Below, in pieces: positions 1 through 10,327 of a DNA stretch of 64,000 nt. How positions within the stretch are numbered: position 1 is the stretch's first letter; every line of letters begins with the position of its first letter. Both the position numbers and the translations under genes were made by a program. The stretch is from Hysterium pulicare CBS 123377 (lineage: Eukaryota > Ascomycota > Dothideomycetes > Hysteriales > Hysteriaceae). The notes beneath the pieces were generated by a model, which saw nothing but the letters and a program-made list of their open reading frames with translations, had not been told where the DNA came from and did not search any database. The DNA is taken from assembly GCA_000467715.1 (NCBI GenBank), contig AJFK01000845.1, positions 116,753 through 180,752 on the forward strand, given 5' to 3'.

Positions 1-877
1 CTATTCAGGCATTCTTTTAACCCTCAGGTCCATTCTCTCCGCACGTCACTGCTAACACCTCGCTGACATCTTCAGAACATGTTGGGAACAACAGCTGGAA
101 TCGACACTTTTTCGATATCCTTCCTAATTCGGTCGTTTCATCCGGCTCGTCATCAGTGCAAACTTGCACAGCTCAGACCAGATGGAAAGACATAATCTCA
201 TATGAATATTATTCAGAGTTTTCTTGGGCTTTTGTAATGACTGTTTCCTGGCAGTTGGAGTAGTTGTGAGCAGTACTGTTGGTGCTGTTATAATGTTGTG
301 GAAGGTGTTGGCTGTGGCGGCACGAACCAAAAACACCCAAATTCGACACTTTTCTACTTTCTTTCCCATTTAGGAATATATCTTCCACCGTTGTTAATTT
401 AGGATAAAAATCAGTCCTCTTTCCATTTTCATTTCTACTTAGGAGAACATTCGCCTCTACGATTTCCTCATGCCGAATTCTTTTACTATTCGAAACCTCG
501 AGGTTGGTAAAAGAATTCTTGTCACTCCCAAGTGTGGCGTCCATTCCGTTCCGTCTTGGCATGAATGAATTGTAAAGCTCATGAAAGAGATCGCGTGCAT
601 GGAGCGTCGACCTTAGAGGCGAATGTGGCGGCGTCCCTTGTATAGCTTTTCCCAAACGACTTCAACTTGCAAGACTTCCGAACAATATAGAATAATTAGG
701 TGGCTAAATTTACTTGTTCAAAGTCTAAGATGCATCTAATGCTATGTGATATACTCCCATCGTGACATCGTTACCAATGATAATTAAATTCCTTGCTTCC
801 AAACGTGTAAAAGAGAGACACGGGGTATATTTAAAAGAATGGCGGGAGAGTCGCGATATCTAGCGCAAGACTCCCAT
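1..877. other. Left edge, no convincing gene
   Basis: No recognised domain or well-supported gene lies here. The only sizeable reading frame is a 148-codon minus-strand frame, listed separately. The stretch also holds the 3' flank of the transporter gene that ends at 878. Confidence 0.5.
209..655 (-). CDS. Doubtful hypothetical ORF (148 aa)
   Basis: An uninterrupted minus-strand frame starts with ATG at 655 and is rich in Asn, Ser and charged residues. I recognise no domain, signal peptide or membrane segment. It stands alone, downstream of the sugar transporter and in the same orientation. Composition is not clearly coding, and no conserved splice sites extend it. It may be a chance ORF or a fragment of a gene continuing beyond the window. 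Listed only because nothing else explains the stretch. Confidence 0.15.
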   Translation of the reverse strand: MGKAIQGTPPHSPLRSTLHARDLFHELYNSFMPRRNGMDATLGSDKNSFTNLEVSNSKRIRHEEIVEANVLLSRNENGKRTDFYPKLTTVEDIFLNGKESRKVSNLGVFGSCRHSQHLPQHYNSTNSTAHNYSNCQETVITKAQENSE

Positions 878-2707
878 CTACGCACGCGCGTGCTCCTTTT
901 CCAGCACTTCCGTCACGCCCTCGTTCCCATGCATCACGATCTGTATTCTACTCAAACTCGTCTTCACCGGTGTCCGACTCTTGAAGATCTCGGATAACTC
1001 CTCAAGCGTTCGTCTTCTCGTCTCAACGTAGAAGAAGTAGATGAACACGAACTCGAAGATATCCCAGAAGATGAATAGGAAGTAGTACTTCCAACCAGCC
1101 CCAGAGAAGGCAATACCCGTAACGAACGTGTTGTAGAAACCGGCAATATTGACCCAGAAGTTGTAGAAGGCCATGCCCTTCGCTCGGGACTCGTAGCGTA
1201 GACATTCGACGGGGTAGAGCTGCTGGAGAGGAGTGTAACCAGCGGAGAAAACAAAGCCGAAAATAAAGATGAGAGCGATGACAGCTTTAGCTTGGCCAGG
1301 TCGTTTGATCAAGGGCGTGCCGGATTTGTCGACTCTGGGCTTGCCGTCCGGTCCGTTTATTACATTCGTAGCTACGAGAGCACAGACTAGAATGAAAATG
1401 CCAACAACGATACCAGTGGAGACTAATAGTTGCGGACGTCGACCCCATTTATCGGTGTACAAGGCCCCAAAGATGGCTCCAATAAAGGACACTACGTTCT
1501 GGAGACCGTTGAGGAAGAGACGGGTGTGGTTATTGGTGATACCAGCTCCTTGAAGCATAGCCGGATAGTAGTAAGATACAGGGCCGTTGCCCGACCATTG
1601 GCCTACACAAGAACATTAATCCCGAATCTAAAAAGACAAAATGAAATCAGTTACATACCAAAAAAGGCCATAGAGAGTACAAGCATTGTGCGATATCGTT
1701 GCTCTCGGTTGTTGAAGAGCTCACGATAATCCCACCACCGCTTGTCCGATCCGGTCACTGAAATATCTTCAACCATCTCCTTGTACTCAAGCTGTACGAT
1801 TGGCGAATCTCGGCTTCCCTCTCCGTGATATCTCGCCATGGTGTCTAAAGCCTGACTGCGAGTTAGCTACTGGAATGATCCTTCCTAAATCATTAAAGGT
1901 TCTTTACCTCTTCGTGCCGGTCATTGGCAATCAGCCAACGGGGCGTTTCCGGTAAGAATGGCGCGCAAATGAGCACAACTCCGGAGAAAACCATCTGAAG
2001 CCAGATGGGAATACGCCAACTCGTCGTCCCGGAGATAGTAGACGTCCCATAAGACACGAACGTGCCTGGTATGCCACCAACGAACCAGAAGGTGTTGAAG
2101 ATACCGGTCAAGACACCACGATAGGCGGGATGAGCCATTTCGGAGGCGTAAGCCGGACCGGCAGTCGATGTGATAGCGACACCAAATCCAAGGACGAATC
2201 GACCTCCCATAAAGCCACCAAGGTTATGGCAAGTTGCTTGGATGCATGTTCCTACGACAATGATCACGCAGCCTATGAACATACCCCATTTACGTCCCCG
2301 AAAATCAGTGGCTGGGCCAGCAAAGAACGAGCCGACCAAGTTACCGATGGTGTAAATGGCGTACACAATACCGGTTCCAGGGGTGCCTTCTGTGAGGGAG
2401 AAGCCGAAGTAGCTACGGTACTGGGAGTAACTGTTGATGGCGCCCATCAATGAACCATCGTAACCGTTAATGCACGAATTGAGAGTCGCAACCAGGAGAC
2501 AAGCGTAGAGCTATAATTCGATCAGTACTAAGTCCAAACCATGATATTCTGATAAGTTCTGACCCTAAACATTCGCTTTGTCCAGGGCGAAACGACAGCT
2601 CTCGCTGTCGCATCTGCGAGAGCGACATTCTGCACCTCTAACACCTCTGTGTCTTGATGGCCGTGCTCTCGGTGCGAGGCACCCATCTCCTTTTCCAGCC
2701 CAGCCAT
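878..2707 (-). CDS. MFS sugar transporter (lactose-permease-like)
   Basis: A 12-helix major facilitator of the sugar porter family, expected to carry a sugar with protons across the plasma membrane. Four exons give about 554 aa: 2707-2564, 2510-1908, 1851-1659 and 1602-878, all with GT-AG borders. Visible family motifs are NGYDGS in helix 1, DFRGRKWG in the loop after helix 2, PETPRWL before the central loop, DKWGRRPQ after helix 8, and a PVECLRYESRAKG segment in the C-terminal half. The N-terminal 45 residues are hydrophilic and cytosolic. The start at 2707 was chosen because it precedes the conserved SPWTKRMF lead-in; an upstream in-frame Met would add an unlikely hydrophobic stretch. The substrate cannot be read from sequence; lactose, cellobiose or hexose are candidates for this subfamily. 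Confidence 0.9.
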
Positions 2708-5356
2708 GTTGGAATTGAAAGACGAACTTCCTGGAATGTAGGGCTGACGGAATTTGATTTGAGTAAAAGGCTCAATCGACAGCTCGAGCCACGCTGCAAC
2801 AAGGACGATGACTGGGGCTGCTGTCCATATTATTATACAGGAGACCAAAATCCCTGGAAATATAAATGCTGGGCATGAGGTGCAGCATCTCCAGGGTAGG
2901 GAGTCCCTTCAAGCCGTGCTGACTCGGAAGCCAGACTCAGTGGAAGCCAGGATCAATACCAGGGACGAACGACGCCAGATTCGCCAGAATGCGGTTGCGA
3001 ACTGCTGGGGGACCTAGAAAGGATAGGGGAGAGCAGCGATGGCCCATCACGCGGTGATTCCGGTTCAGCGCTCGCCCTATGCGAAACGCTTACTCTACGT
3101 TGCACACTTGACACCCTCCGTGCCCATTTGGATAAAGTGTCTCCTGTAGTAATGCGGCGTTTGGCTTCAACGCAACCAAGGGACCAACCGAGTTGAACGT
3201 TTCTAAAAACGAGCCCCAATGGCGCCTTTGCACGAATAACTGCAAGACATTCTGAAACTAAACGCCCTCGGCTTCGACGCCTCGAGGATCAGAGATATTG
3301 AAAAGGGGGACAACGGCCCGGTCAGCCTGGGGCCGAGGACACGAAGTAAGAAGTGAAGCATGGAGATTCGCGCAGAAGCCGCATCTCCAAAGACTTCTGG
3401 AAGACGGCGAGCAAAGCTTCTGCCGCAATTGCGGGGGACGGTCTGCGATCAGTGATGATTGGTGGTGAATGTAGTAGAGTTGCGGCTGCGGAGACAGTTG
3501 TGGCGGCGGTGGCCTCGTTCCGCGTTGAATGGGGCAAGGCGGCCGTTTGCCCTTCGACTTCACAGTGGCCATCTCTATCCAGCACAACGGCATCGCCTTG
3601 TCCGTGTTCTTCAGAGCATTGCTCTCCGAATGGATTCTCGACCGTCAACATGGTTGCGTCGAGGTGACGCCCATAATCCGGTCTTGTTGGTCGCGGAGAA
3701 ATACTGATGAATCTGTTGCTCCGGCAGTCCAGGACAAATTCTCCGCCCTCAATGGATCTGGTACCTGGTGAATTATTATTTCGAATTATCGAGAATCGCA
3801 TTGAAAGGGCCAAGAGTCATGCGGGTACCGATTTTATGCAGGAGCATCTTACTGAGACTTAGACGTTAGCACAGCATAAATCTTGTTGCGCCTTCATCAG
3901 CCTTTAATGCCATTGACCAAAGCGCGTGCTGTTTTGTAACCCACATCTTCCTCGCTGGTCCATAGCCCTGGCTACCTCGAGGTACCAGTGGTACGTACCT
4001 AGGTAAACGTCAATACCAAGTACCTGGTTCCTTAATACACAAGAGCTTGGTCCTCTCAACATCGATGCTTGTAGAGGTGTGTTGCTAAGTCTTACATGCC
4101 ATAATCGCGATCTTATGCATGCTATGCGTCTTTCGTGAGTAGTATTACAATCTTCTACACTCGAGCCACAAAGATAGTGTTGGTGGTATCTCAACTCCCG
4201 AAGCAGAAATTCGATAGAAGATATCCATGAATCCTTGTACGAAATCCAGGCCAATGACCTACTCCACCACATGGATCTTCCCCCGTAAAGCAGTCAAGGA
4301 TGCCCTTCATTCCCAGATCATACCTAGCAGCCTCCATTCCTAAAGGGACATGCTATCTTTTAGAATAGGCGAGGAACTTTTGCTGTAAAGTAGTCCTAGG
4401 TTTCCCCACGACCAAATCCGGTAAAATAGATTGAATATAGATGAATGTGTAGATCCGGCATCTACTCGACCCCGCCCTTTGATCTTCTATAGGGCAAAAA
4501 ACTTCTCAAATATATTGTAACACAAGTCATCCGCAATGCTTTCCCTACAGTTAGTTGCGCTAGATGGTGGTATTGGGTATACCACTGAGGGCGTTATACG
4601 TAAACTTAATCTTCTTCGCCGATCGTTTCATAGTCCGCTGACCAAAGCCTGAGGATTATCGTGTGGCTGGATTACCACCACTGTGAGAATCTTTTTCAGA
4701 CTTACAAGAATGCGCCAACGCTCCACTCCAGGTAAAAAACGAGTTTCCAATTGTCTTTGCCATTGACACGGCGTTAATGCTCGCATCAACTATTCGTCCG
4801 GTACTTTGTATGGAATCTGCTTAGAACTGCAACAGTCCGAAGTCAACATATTGAAGCGGAGAACCGGTGAAGCTGGCAGACATCATCAGAAGAGGTCATA
4901 TAGTAGTCTCAATAGCCATATGTAGCATTAACCATATTCTCGTATCTACATCCCATCATGTGACAAGTCCATTCATTATCCACCCGTCCCTTCCAGAATA
5001 AACCCTGTTGACCATTACCAGCATGTCCCAACATTTCAGTCATGAAATAAGACCATCCACCGAAACTTGCGCAGTCCTCCTTTTTTGTCTTCTCCTTTAT
5101 CTTTCTGGAGACCATTACATGATATAGGTATGATGATGATAACAATGATGATGATGAGGCTCGCGCCTGCCTGTATCCAACCCGCCAAACGCTATGCAGA
5201 GACGAGATGATAAGTGAAGCGAGAGTGGGGAATAATAAACGAACGCTTGAACGCAGCAAAAATGTAGAACACCGAGTCTAAGACCCAAAAAGATTACCAA
5301 AGTAGACCAGAGCGCAGCTCAAACGAAATGAAGTGGAGGTTTTGTGTGCGTACCAT
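2708..5356. other. Intergenic, no supported gene
   Basis: This holds the transporter promoter (right of 2707) and the 3' flank of the large methyltransferase-like gene. Several overlapping frames of 80-163 codons occur on both strands around 3.2-3.8 kb and 3.9-4.3 kb. None shows a domain or intron-joined continuity, and their mutual overlap suggests chance openness. One palindromic TACCTAGGTA lies at 3996. Confidence 0.5.
3996..4005. promoter_or_regulatory. Palindromic TACCTAGGTA motif (copy 1)
   Basis: A perfect 10-bp palindrome in intergenic DNA. Exact copies also occur at 14080 and 30911, with a 9/10 match at 25479, all outside coding sequence. It could be a transcription-factor site; function unknown. 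Confidence 0.3.
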
Positions 5357-8300
5357 CTACACACTCACTGTTCGTCTGACTCCTACCTCAGGCTTCTGCG
5401 CATACCCAATCAACATCCTAAAGCTCGTCCCATGTTTTTCGCACTCTCGGATTAGAGCCTCATCTCTCCAGATACTACTCGCGAGCAAATTGCCAGAGTC
5501 CTCTGCTCCTGGCTCCCCAGCCTCAGGCAGCACGAGGGATTCATAGCATCTGCTGTACCACCATCGCCCGACTTTAGCAACCATCTCTGTGATGCCGTTA
5601 TCAATAGCCTCGGAAGGCCCCGTGGAAGTTGTCAGGAGGTCCGAGAACGACAGTTCTGGCTTTGGGGTCCTTTGTGTAATAGATTTCCCTTTGCTCGAGC
5701 CACTTGCCGTGCTTCCCTTCCTCTGTCCACTCCCCGCCTTTTCATCCCCTTCACTTTCGGGTCTTGGTAGTTTTCCACCTACAGGCACGCCGACAAAACA
5801 CCTGTAGCAGTTCGTGAAGCCTCTTCTGCCCAGGCCAGCCATGACTTCGTCACTGATGTTTCGTAGGCTTGTATGCTCATCCGCGACTTGCATCTTCACT
5901 TTTAGTCCCCTAACGGCTCGCCTTGCCCGGTTACCCATATTAACGAGATCAACGTCCAGAACGCTGAGTTCGAGGTAGCCACCCGGCCTCAGTACGCGCT
6001 TGCATTCAGAGAGAATAGTACGATGAACTGAGGAGGGAAGAGCAGGCGGGAAGCGTAGGACTGCACAGGCAAAGAAGCCGCGGGGGAAAGGGAAAGGACT
6101 ACTCAGTGATTGATGCGAGATATGTCTATGGTTTCGAAGCGTAGACCACGGTTCGCCTGCAGTAGGAGTAGCCGAAGATGATGGACCTGGTCCAAGGTCG
6201 TACACGGTAGCCTCTGGATACGTGAGAGCGCAGTAGTAAGACCAATCTTTGCCAAGCCCATCAATGACGAGAACTCGGTCCTCGGCAGGATCCTTGAGCT
6301 CAAAGTGTGCAGGACTGAAGAGAACGCGACCGAACGAGAGCCACTTGCTCGTCATAAGGGCGCCAAAACGGAGGTTTGCCATCGAAACGAGACCATCGGA
6401 TTGAGTCTCGGCTATTTCCATTAAACGGCTGTCCCGATATCTGTTTGCGCTGGCACTATCACGATCTTTGTCGGAGTTCGAAGCAAGGGTAGCCTTGGAT
6501 TGCCGTGCGCTTACTGTAAGAGATGCTGGAAGACTTGACCGCGTGGAACCAGGACGGTTTTGAGGTGTAGAGCCGGTGGACATGCGAGTGGTTGACGGAA
6601 GGCTGAGACGGCCTGTGACGGGGTCAATGACGCTTAGGTTGCGCTCACCATAACCCGCGAAGAACTCGTTGACAGACATGGGCGACGTGGGCGTATGAGC
6701 TGAGTGAAGCACAGCGAGGAGACGAGAGCGGCGAAGGTGAAGCGACGGGTTGACCGCAGCGATTGATGAACCAGAATGCGAGGAGGCGTGGGATACTTTG
6801 GGTCTCAGAGGCAGCGGCTCGGGGGGAGGTTGGCGTTTTGTTTTGGATGTCGTACGCTCCAACGTGTTGTCAGATAACCTGCCGACAATGCGCACCGTAG
6901 ACTCGTCAGGGGATAGAACTTCATCAATAAGATCATCGTATTCTTTCCATATCTCGTCATCGGATTGTGGAGCACCGGGTTCTGGAATCACAGCGGTCCC
7001 AGAGGTAGTTGGGAAGCTCCATATCCCTGAGCTACTCGAATATGAAACCTCAGAATCCTTGCGAGGAGGGAATTTAAAAAACTCGCTGTGCCTGAGAGAT
7101 TCATCGGCGCTAGGACTGATACTCGCGATGAAGGTGCCATGGGAGAGTGCATTGAGGCCTTGCAGAACTGGGAACGGTTCAGTTGGCCCCGCTGTCACCA
7201 GGAAGGAATTCGTAGAATCTACTGACGTCCGGGAAGGGAGTTTAGGCCGTGGTAGCTCCGGCACGAAAGGTCGCGAGAAAGACTGAGATGGTGGTCTCCG
7301 ATTTTGATCGCGTCTTGAAACGACTTGGGGAATACGACCGACTTGGGGCAAGCGACTCGGTCGAGGGGGAGGAAAAGTTGGTGGTGGCGCTGGTGGAGAT
7401 AAAGTCTGTAACGGAGACACTGGCTCCAGTGGAGAGAGCGCCGGCGGAGGAGATGTTTGAGGGACTTCGGAAATCTCCGCTGACTCCGGTTGTGGAAGAG
7501 GAAGTACTTGAGGCTGGAGATTTTGTACGACGTCCTCAAGCGGCGAAAGGGGTTCTGGTTCTGGCTGTCGTTGCAAAGAAACTTTGGGGGAAGTAGCTCG
7601 AACTGGCTGAGCGAATTTAGAAGAGAAAATAGGTCGAGGAGGTAGCAGCATAGATTGCAAACGTTCCTTGTCAGCTGTACGTTGGTTGCCGGGTGAAGCA
7701 ACCACCTTGCCAAGGGGCATTGGCTCTTCTGCAGCACTATCCGCTTCTTGCATGATTTGCTCTAGGTCATCTAACCCGAGGCCATCGGGAGGGTCCATCA
7801 GTGCATAGTGAGCGACAGACCGCGATGGTGGCGGTCTGGCCATAGCAGCAGTCGCCTCCACTACTGGAGACTCGACCTTTGGTGTGGCATGGGCCCTCTG
7901 GAAGAAGTTCCATTTCCTGGACGGCTTGGTTGCAGCGGGCACCTTTTTTGATTTCAGCCAATTTCCTTCTTTCCCTTCCAAAATATCCTCGGTACGTATT
8001 TGGCTCTCAGTCGATGTAGTGCCAGGAATTTTGCCGGATACAACGCTGTGTAACCCCCTTGAGGTGTTTTTACCTGCAGTGTTGATAGGTGATGGTATTT
8101 TGGCAAGAGCTGTACCGTCGGTGTATTGCAACTTCCTCGATGTACGTCGTGTAGCTAGACCTGGGAGCAAAGACACCTTACCATCGTCCTCGCTCTCGGA
8201 TGGTCTCCTAGACTTAAGTGGCATCTTCTTCACAGGAGAAACGGTGCGAACAGAATCAGATATCGCGGAAGGTAAAAGGGTGGGCGGTGCTAAGCGAACA

Positions 8301-10327
8301 CCCCGAGATGATGGTTTTTGGCCTCGAGCATCTGGATTACGTGCCGTCCCAATAGTAGATTGACCCGAAAAATCCAAACTACTGTCGCTACGCATAGGTT
8401 CTGGGCTTCTAGAAAGCTCGGTACTGCCTCCATTTCCACGAATGGCGACAGGATTGAGCCTCTCCAGAAAGAAATCATCCATCTCAGTACTAGTTGTACT
8501 AGTCATGCTGCTCTTGCGGCTAGAGGGTGTTCGGTTCAGGCTCTCGGTGGTGGTACCTGCACTAGCTGACCGACCAACACTACCACCACTCGTAGAACTT
8601 CCACTGCGCCCTCTGAAGGAGTACTTTGCGTAGCCTTCGTGACCCGTTCCAGCCATAGGGCCTTTGCGTTGTAATTTGTTCTCGGGCTTGGAAGATGAAG
8701 TCGCAGGCTCGGTTTTAGTCCGCCTAGAGAAGAAGCCAAATCGAGAGGTCTTACTAGGGCTGGGGGCGGGGGTAGGGAGTGTTTTGGCACGTTTCTTATC
8801 TGCATCGGTCTGCACGTCCGGGGTTGGTCCTCGTGTTGGTACACGAGTGGGTGGTTGAAATTCAGAGACCTGACTAGGACTCGGAGACGGATTGCGCGAA
8901 GATGGTTTTGACGGCACACCGAAGCGACTTTTGCCACTAGGCATAATACCGGCCTTGGAGTCTGATGAGCTCGTTCGCTTATGTGGTGACGGAAAGCTCG
9001 TCATGTTACTCTGAATTATTGGCGAGGGCTCTCGGAGCCCAAGAATTTCGGAGGTCCCATCCCTGCTTGGTCTCCTTGGTCTTGTTGGTCTTGATAAGTT
9101 TGTTTGTGGTGGCATCGGCTGGTCTGCGAGATGAGCTAACTCGGGCGGTGCTTGGATAGGAGTGTGGCTCCGCGGCTGAAGGGGGCGATTGTATTCCAAC
9201 GGCATCGCTGGCTGAGAGGCATCAATCTGATAGTCTGATATTGTGAACAACGTTGGAGATGCGTGTGTAGGAGGGCTTGGTGGCGGGGCCGGCAAGCGAT
9301 TTGTCGGAGGCTTTTCTTTTTGTCTGCCAATATCTGCCATGACAGTGGATACAGAGGACGACGATGTTGATGACTCTCGGACAGACGACAGAGCTCGCTG
9401 CTCGCGAAGGCTGGAACCCTCATCAGGTTTCCGCCGTGTCACGGGCGGCCTATTTTGCATGGGGCTTGCTTGTCTCCCGTGAGTAGGCGTTTTCGTTGTC
9501 AAAGCGAGACCAGGCGAGTATGACGACATCGAGGTGGGAGTTGAAGTGATGCTGAATGGTCCAGGAGATTCTGAGTATCTTGTTGAAGGGGTTGTTGATA
9601 GAGTGTATTGCGGTGTCGGAAACCGTAGCCCTTCCGTGATGAGTTGCGGCGGAGCATCATACCCATATAGTTGTGATTCGGGAGACTCTAGTTCCACCTC
9701 CGAGTGGGCGAGAATCGATGAAGATGGTGGGAGAGATATGCCTAATACAGTCTCCGAAAAAGGGTCCTTATACCCTCCCGGTATATTATTCATGGTCTGA
9801 ACCTCCTCTTGGGATGACAATGACCCACTCCTAGTGCTTGAAGTTTGCCTTCCGCTTCCCGCTCCAATATTTGAGGGCTTCCTCCTCAACAGGTTGGATC
9901 TTGGACTATCGACCGTTGAGGTAGATGATCCGGATACGAGTGAAGGAGTACGAGTGCTTCCTGACACTTCAAATCGTGGTAGACGAGACGACGAGGATTG
10001 CTGTGTTGCTCTAGACAATGGTATGCTTGATGGGCCATGAGGTCCGGGTACACTTGGGTTCAGCTGTCCCAGGCGCGAACTCTCCGTTACCGAGGACTTG
10101 TACACAGGCAGTCTGTGAGTGCTAACCCCTCTGCCTGTGTATGTCTGGTCATCTCTGACTGTCCTCTTCTTTTGTAGTTTCGATGGAGCGGGGATTTGCG
10201 AGTTCGAGGTCGGCGTGACGGATCTTTGGGGCAATCGGGTGGTAGGAGTGCGATGGGTGTACAGCGTCTCGTTCTCCGATCTCCTAGGGGGGTTGAACTG
10301 TGACTTATAGGAAGCCATGTCGGGCAA
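5357..10327 (-). CDS. Large disordered protein with C-terminal methyltransferase-like domain
   Basis: A single uninterrupted frame of 1656 codons. Roughly residues 1-1270 are low-complexity, rich in Ser, Pro, Thr and Arg, with many basic SR/RRP clusters and proline runs, so probably disordered and phosphorylated. Around residues 1290-1500 the sequence becomes globular and resembles a class I SAM-dependent methyltransferase: DRVLVIDGLGKDWSYY at the motif I position, a YDLGPGP stretch, then CKRVLRPGGYLELSVLD, the typical post-motif III signature. Motif I is not the canonical GxGxG, so catalysis is uncertain. Another Ser/Lys-rich linker follows, then a helical C-terminus. The start could be 10327 or the Met at 10318. 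I know this architecture as a conserved Pezizomycotina protein of unknown role; substrate and partners cannot be inferred. Having no intron over 5 kb is unusual beside its neighbours. Confidence 0.85.
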   Translation of the reverse strand: MPDMASYKSQFNPPRRSENETLYTHRTPTTRLPQRSVTPTSNSQIPAPSKLQKKRTVRDDQTYTGRGVSTHRLPVYKSSVTESSRLGQLNPSVPGPHGPSSIPLSRATQQSSSSRLPRFEVSGSTRTPSLVSGSSTSTVDSPRSNLLRRKPSNIGAGSGRQTSSTRSGSLSSQEEVQTMNNIPGGYKDPFSETVLGISLPPSSSILAHSEVELESPESQLYGYDAPPQLITEGLRFPTPQYTLSTTPSTRYSESPGPFSITSTPTSMSSYSPGLALTTKTPTHGRQASPMQNRPPVTRRKPDEGSSLREQRALSSVRESSTSSSSVSTVMADIGRQKEKPPTNRLPAPPPSPPTHASPTLFTISDYQIDASQPAMPLEYNRPLQPRSHTPIQAPPELAHLADQPMPPQTNLSRPTRPRRPSRDGTSEILGLREPSPIIQSNMTSFPSPHKRTSSSDSKAGIMPSGKSRFGVPSKPSSRNPSPSPSQVSEFQPPTRVPTRGPTPDVQTDADKKRAKTLPTPAPSPSKTSRFGFFSRRTKTEPATSSSKPENKLQRKGPMAGTGHEGYAKYSFRGRSGSSTSGGSVGRSASAGTTTESLNRTPSSRKSSMTSTTSTEMDDFFLERLNPVAIRGNGGSTELSRSPEPMRSDSSLDFSGQSTIGTARNPDARGQKPSSRGVRLAPPTLLPSAISDSVRTVSPVKKMPLKSRRPSESEDDGKVSLLPGLATRRTSRKLQYTDGTALAKIPSPINTAGKNTSRGLHSVVSGKIPGTTSTESQIRTEDILEGKEGNWLKSKKVPAATKPSRKWNFFQRAHATPKVESPVVEATAAMARPPPSRSVAHYALMDPPDGLGLDDLEQIMQEADSAAEEPMPLGKVVASPGNQRTADKERLQSMLLPPRPIFSSKFAQPVRATSPKVSLQRQPEPEPLSPLEDVVQNLQPQVLPLPQPESAEISEVPQTSPPPALSPLEPVSPLQTLSPPAPPPTFPPPRPSRLPQVGRIPQVVSRRDQNRRPPSQSFSRPFVPELPRPKLPSRTSVDSTNSFLVTAGPTEPFPVLQGLNALSHGTFIASISPSADESLRHSEFFKFPPRKDSEVSYSSSSGIWSFPTTSGTAVIPEPGAPQSDDEIWKEYDDLIDEVLSPDESTVRIVGRLSDNTLERTTSKTKRQPPPEPLPLRPKVSHASSHSGSSIAAVNPSLHLRRSRLLAVLHSAHTPTSPMSVNEFFAGYGERNLSVIDPVTGRLSLPSTTRMSTGSTPQNRPGSTRSSLPASLTVSARQSKATLASNSDKDRDSASANRYRDSRLMEIAETQSDGLVSMANLRFGALMTSKWLSFGRVLFSPAHFELKDPAEDRVLVIDGLGKDWSYYCALTYPEATVYDLGPGPSSSATPTAGEPWSTLRNHRHISHQSLSSPFPFPRGFFACAVLRFPPALPSSVHRTILSECKRVLRPGGYLELSVLDVDLVNMGNRARRAVRGLKVKMQVADEHTSLRNISDEVMAGLGRRGFTNCYRCFVGVPVGGKLPRPESEGDEKAGSGQRKGSTASGSSKGKSITQRTPKPELSFSDLLTTSTGPSEAIDNGITEMVAKVGRWWYSRCYESLVLPEAGEPGAEDSGNLLASSIWRDEALIRECEKHGTSFRMLIGYAQKPEVGVRRTVSV

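Noticed and set aside
3258-3813. Overlapping 100-160 codon frames on both strands
   Set aside because: Mutually incompatible translations, no domain, no intron-joined continuation.
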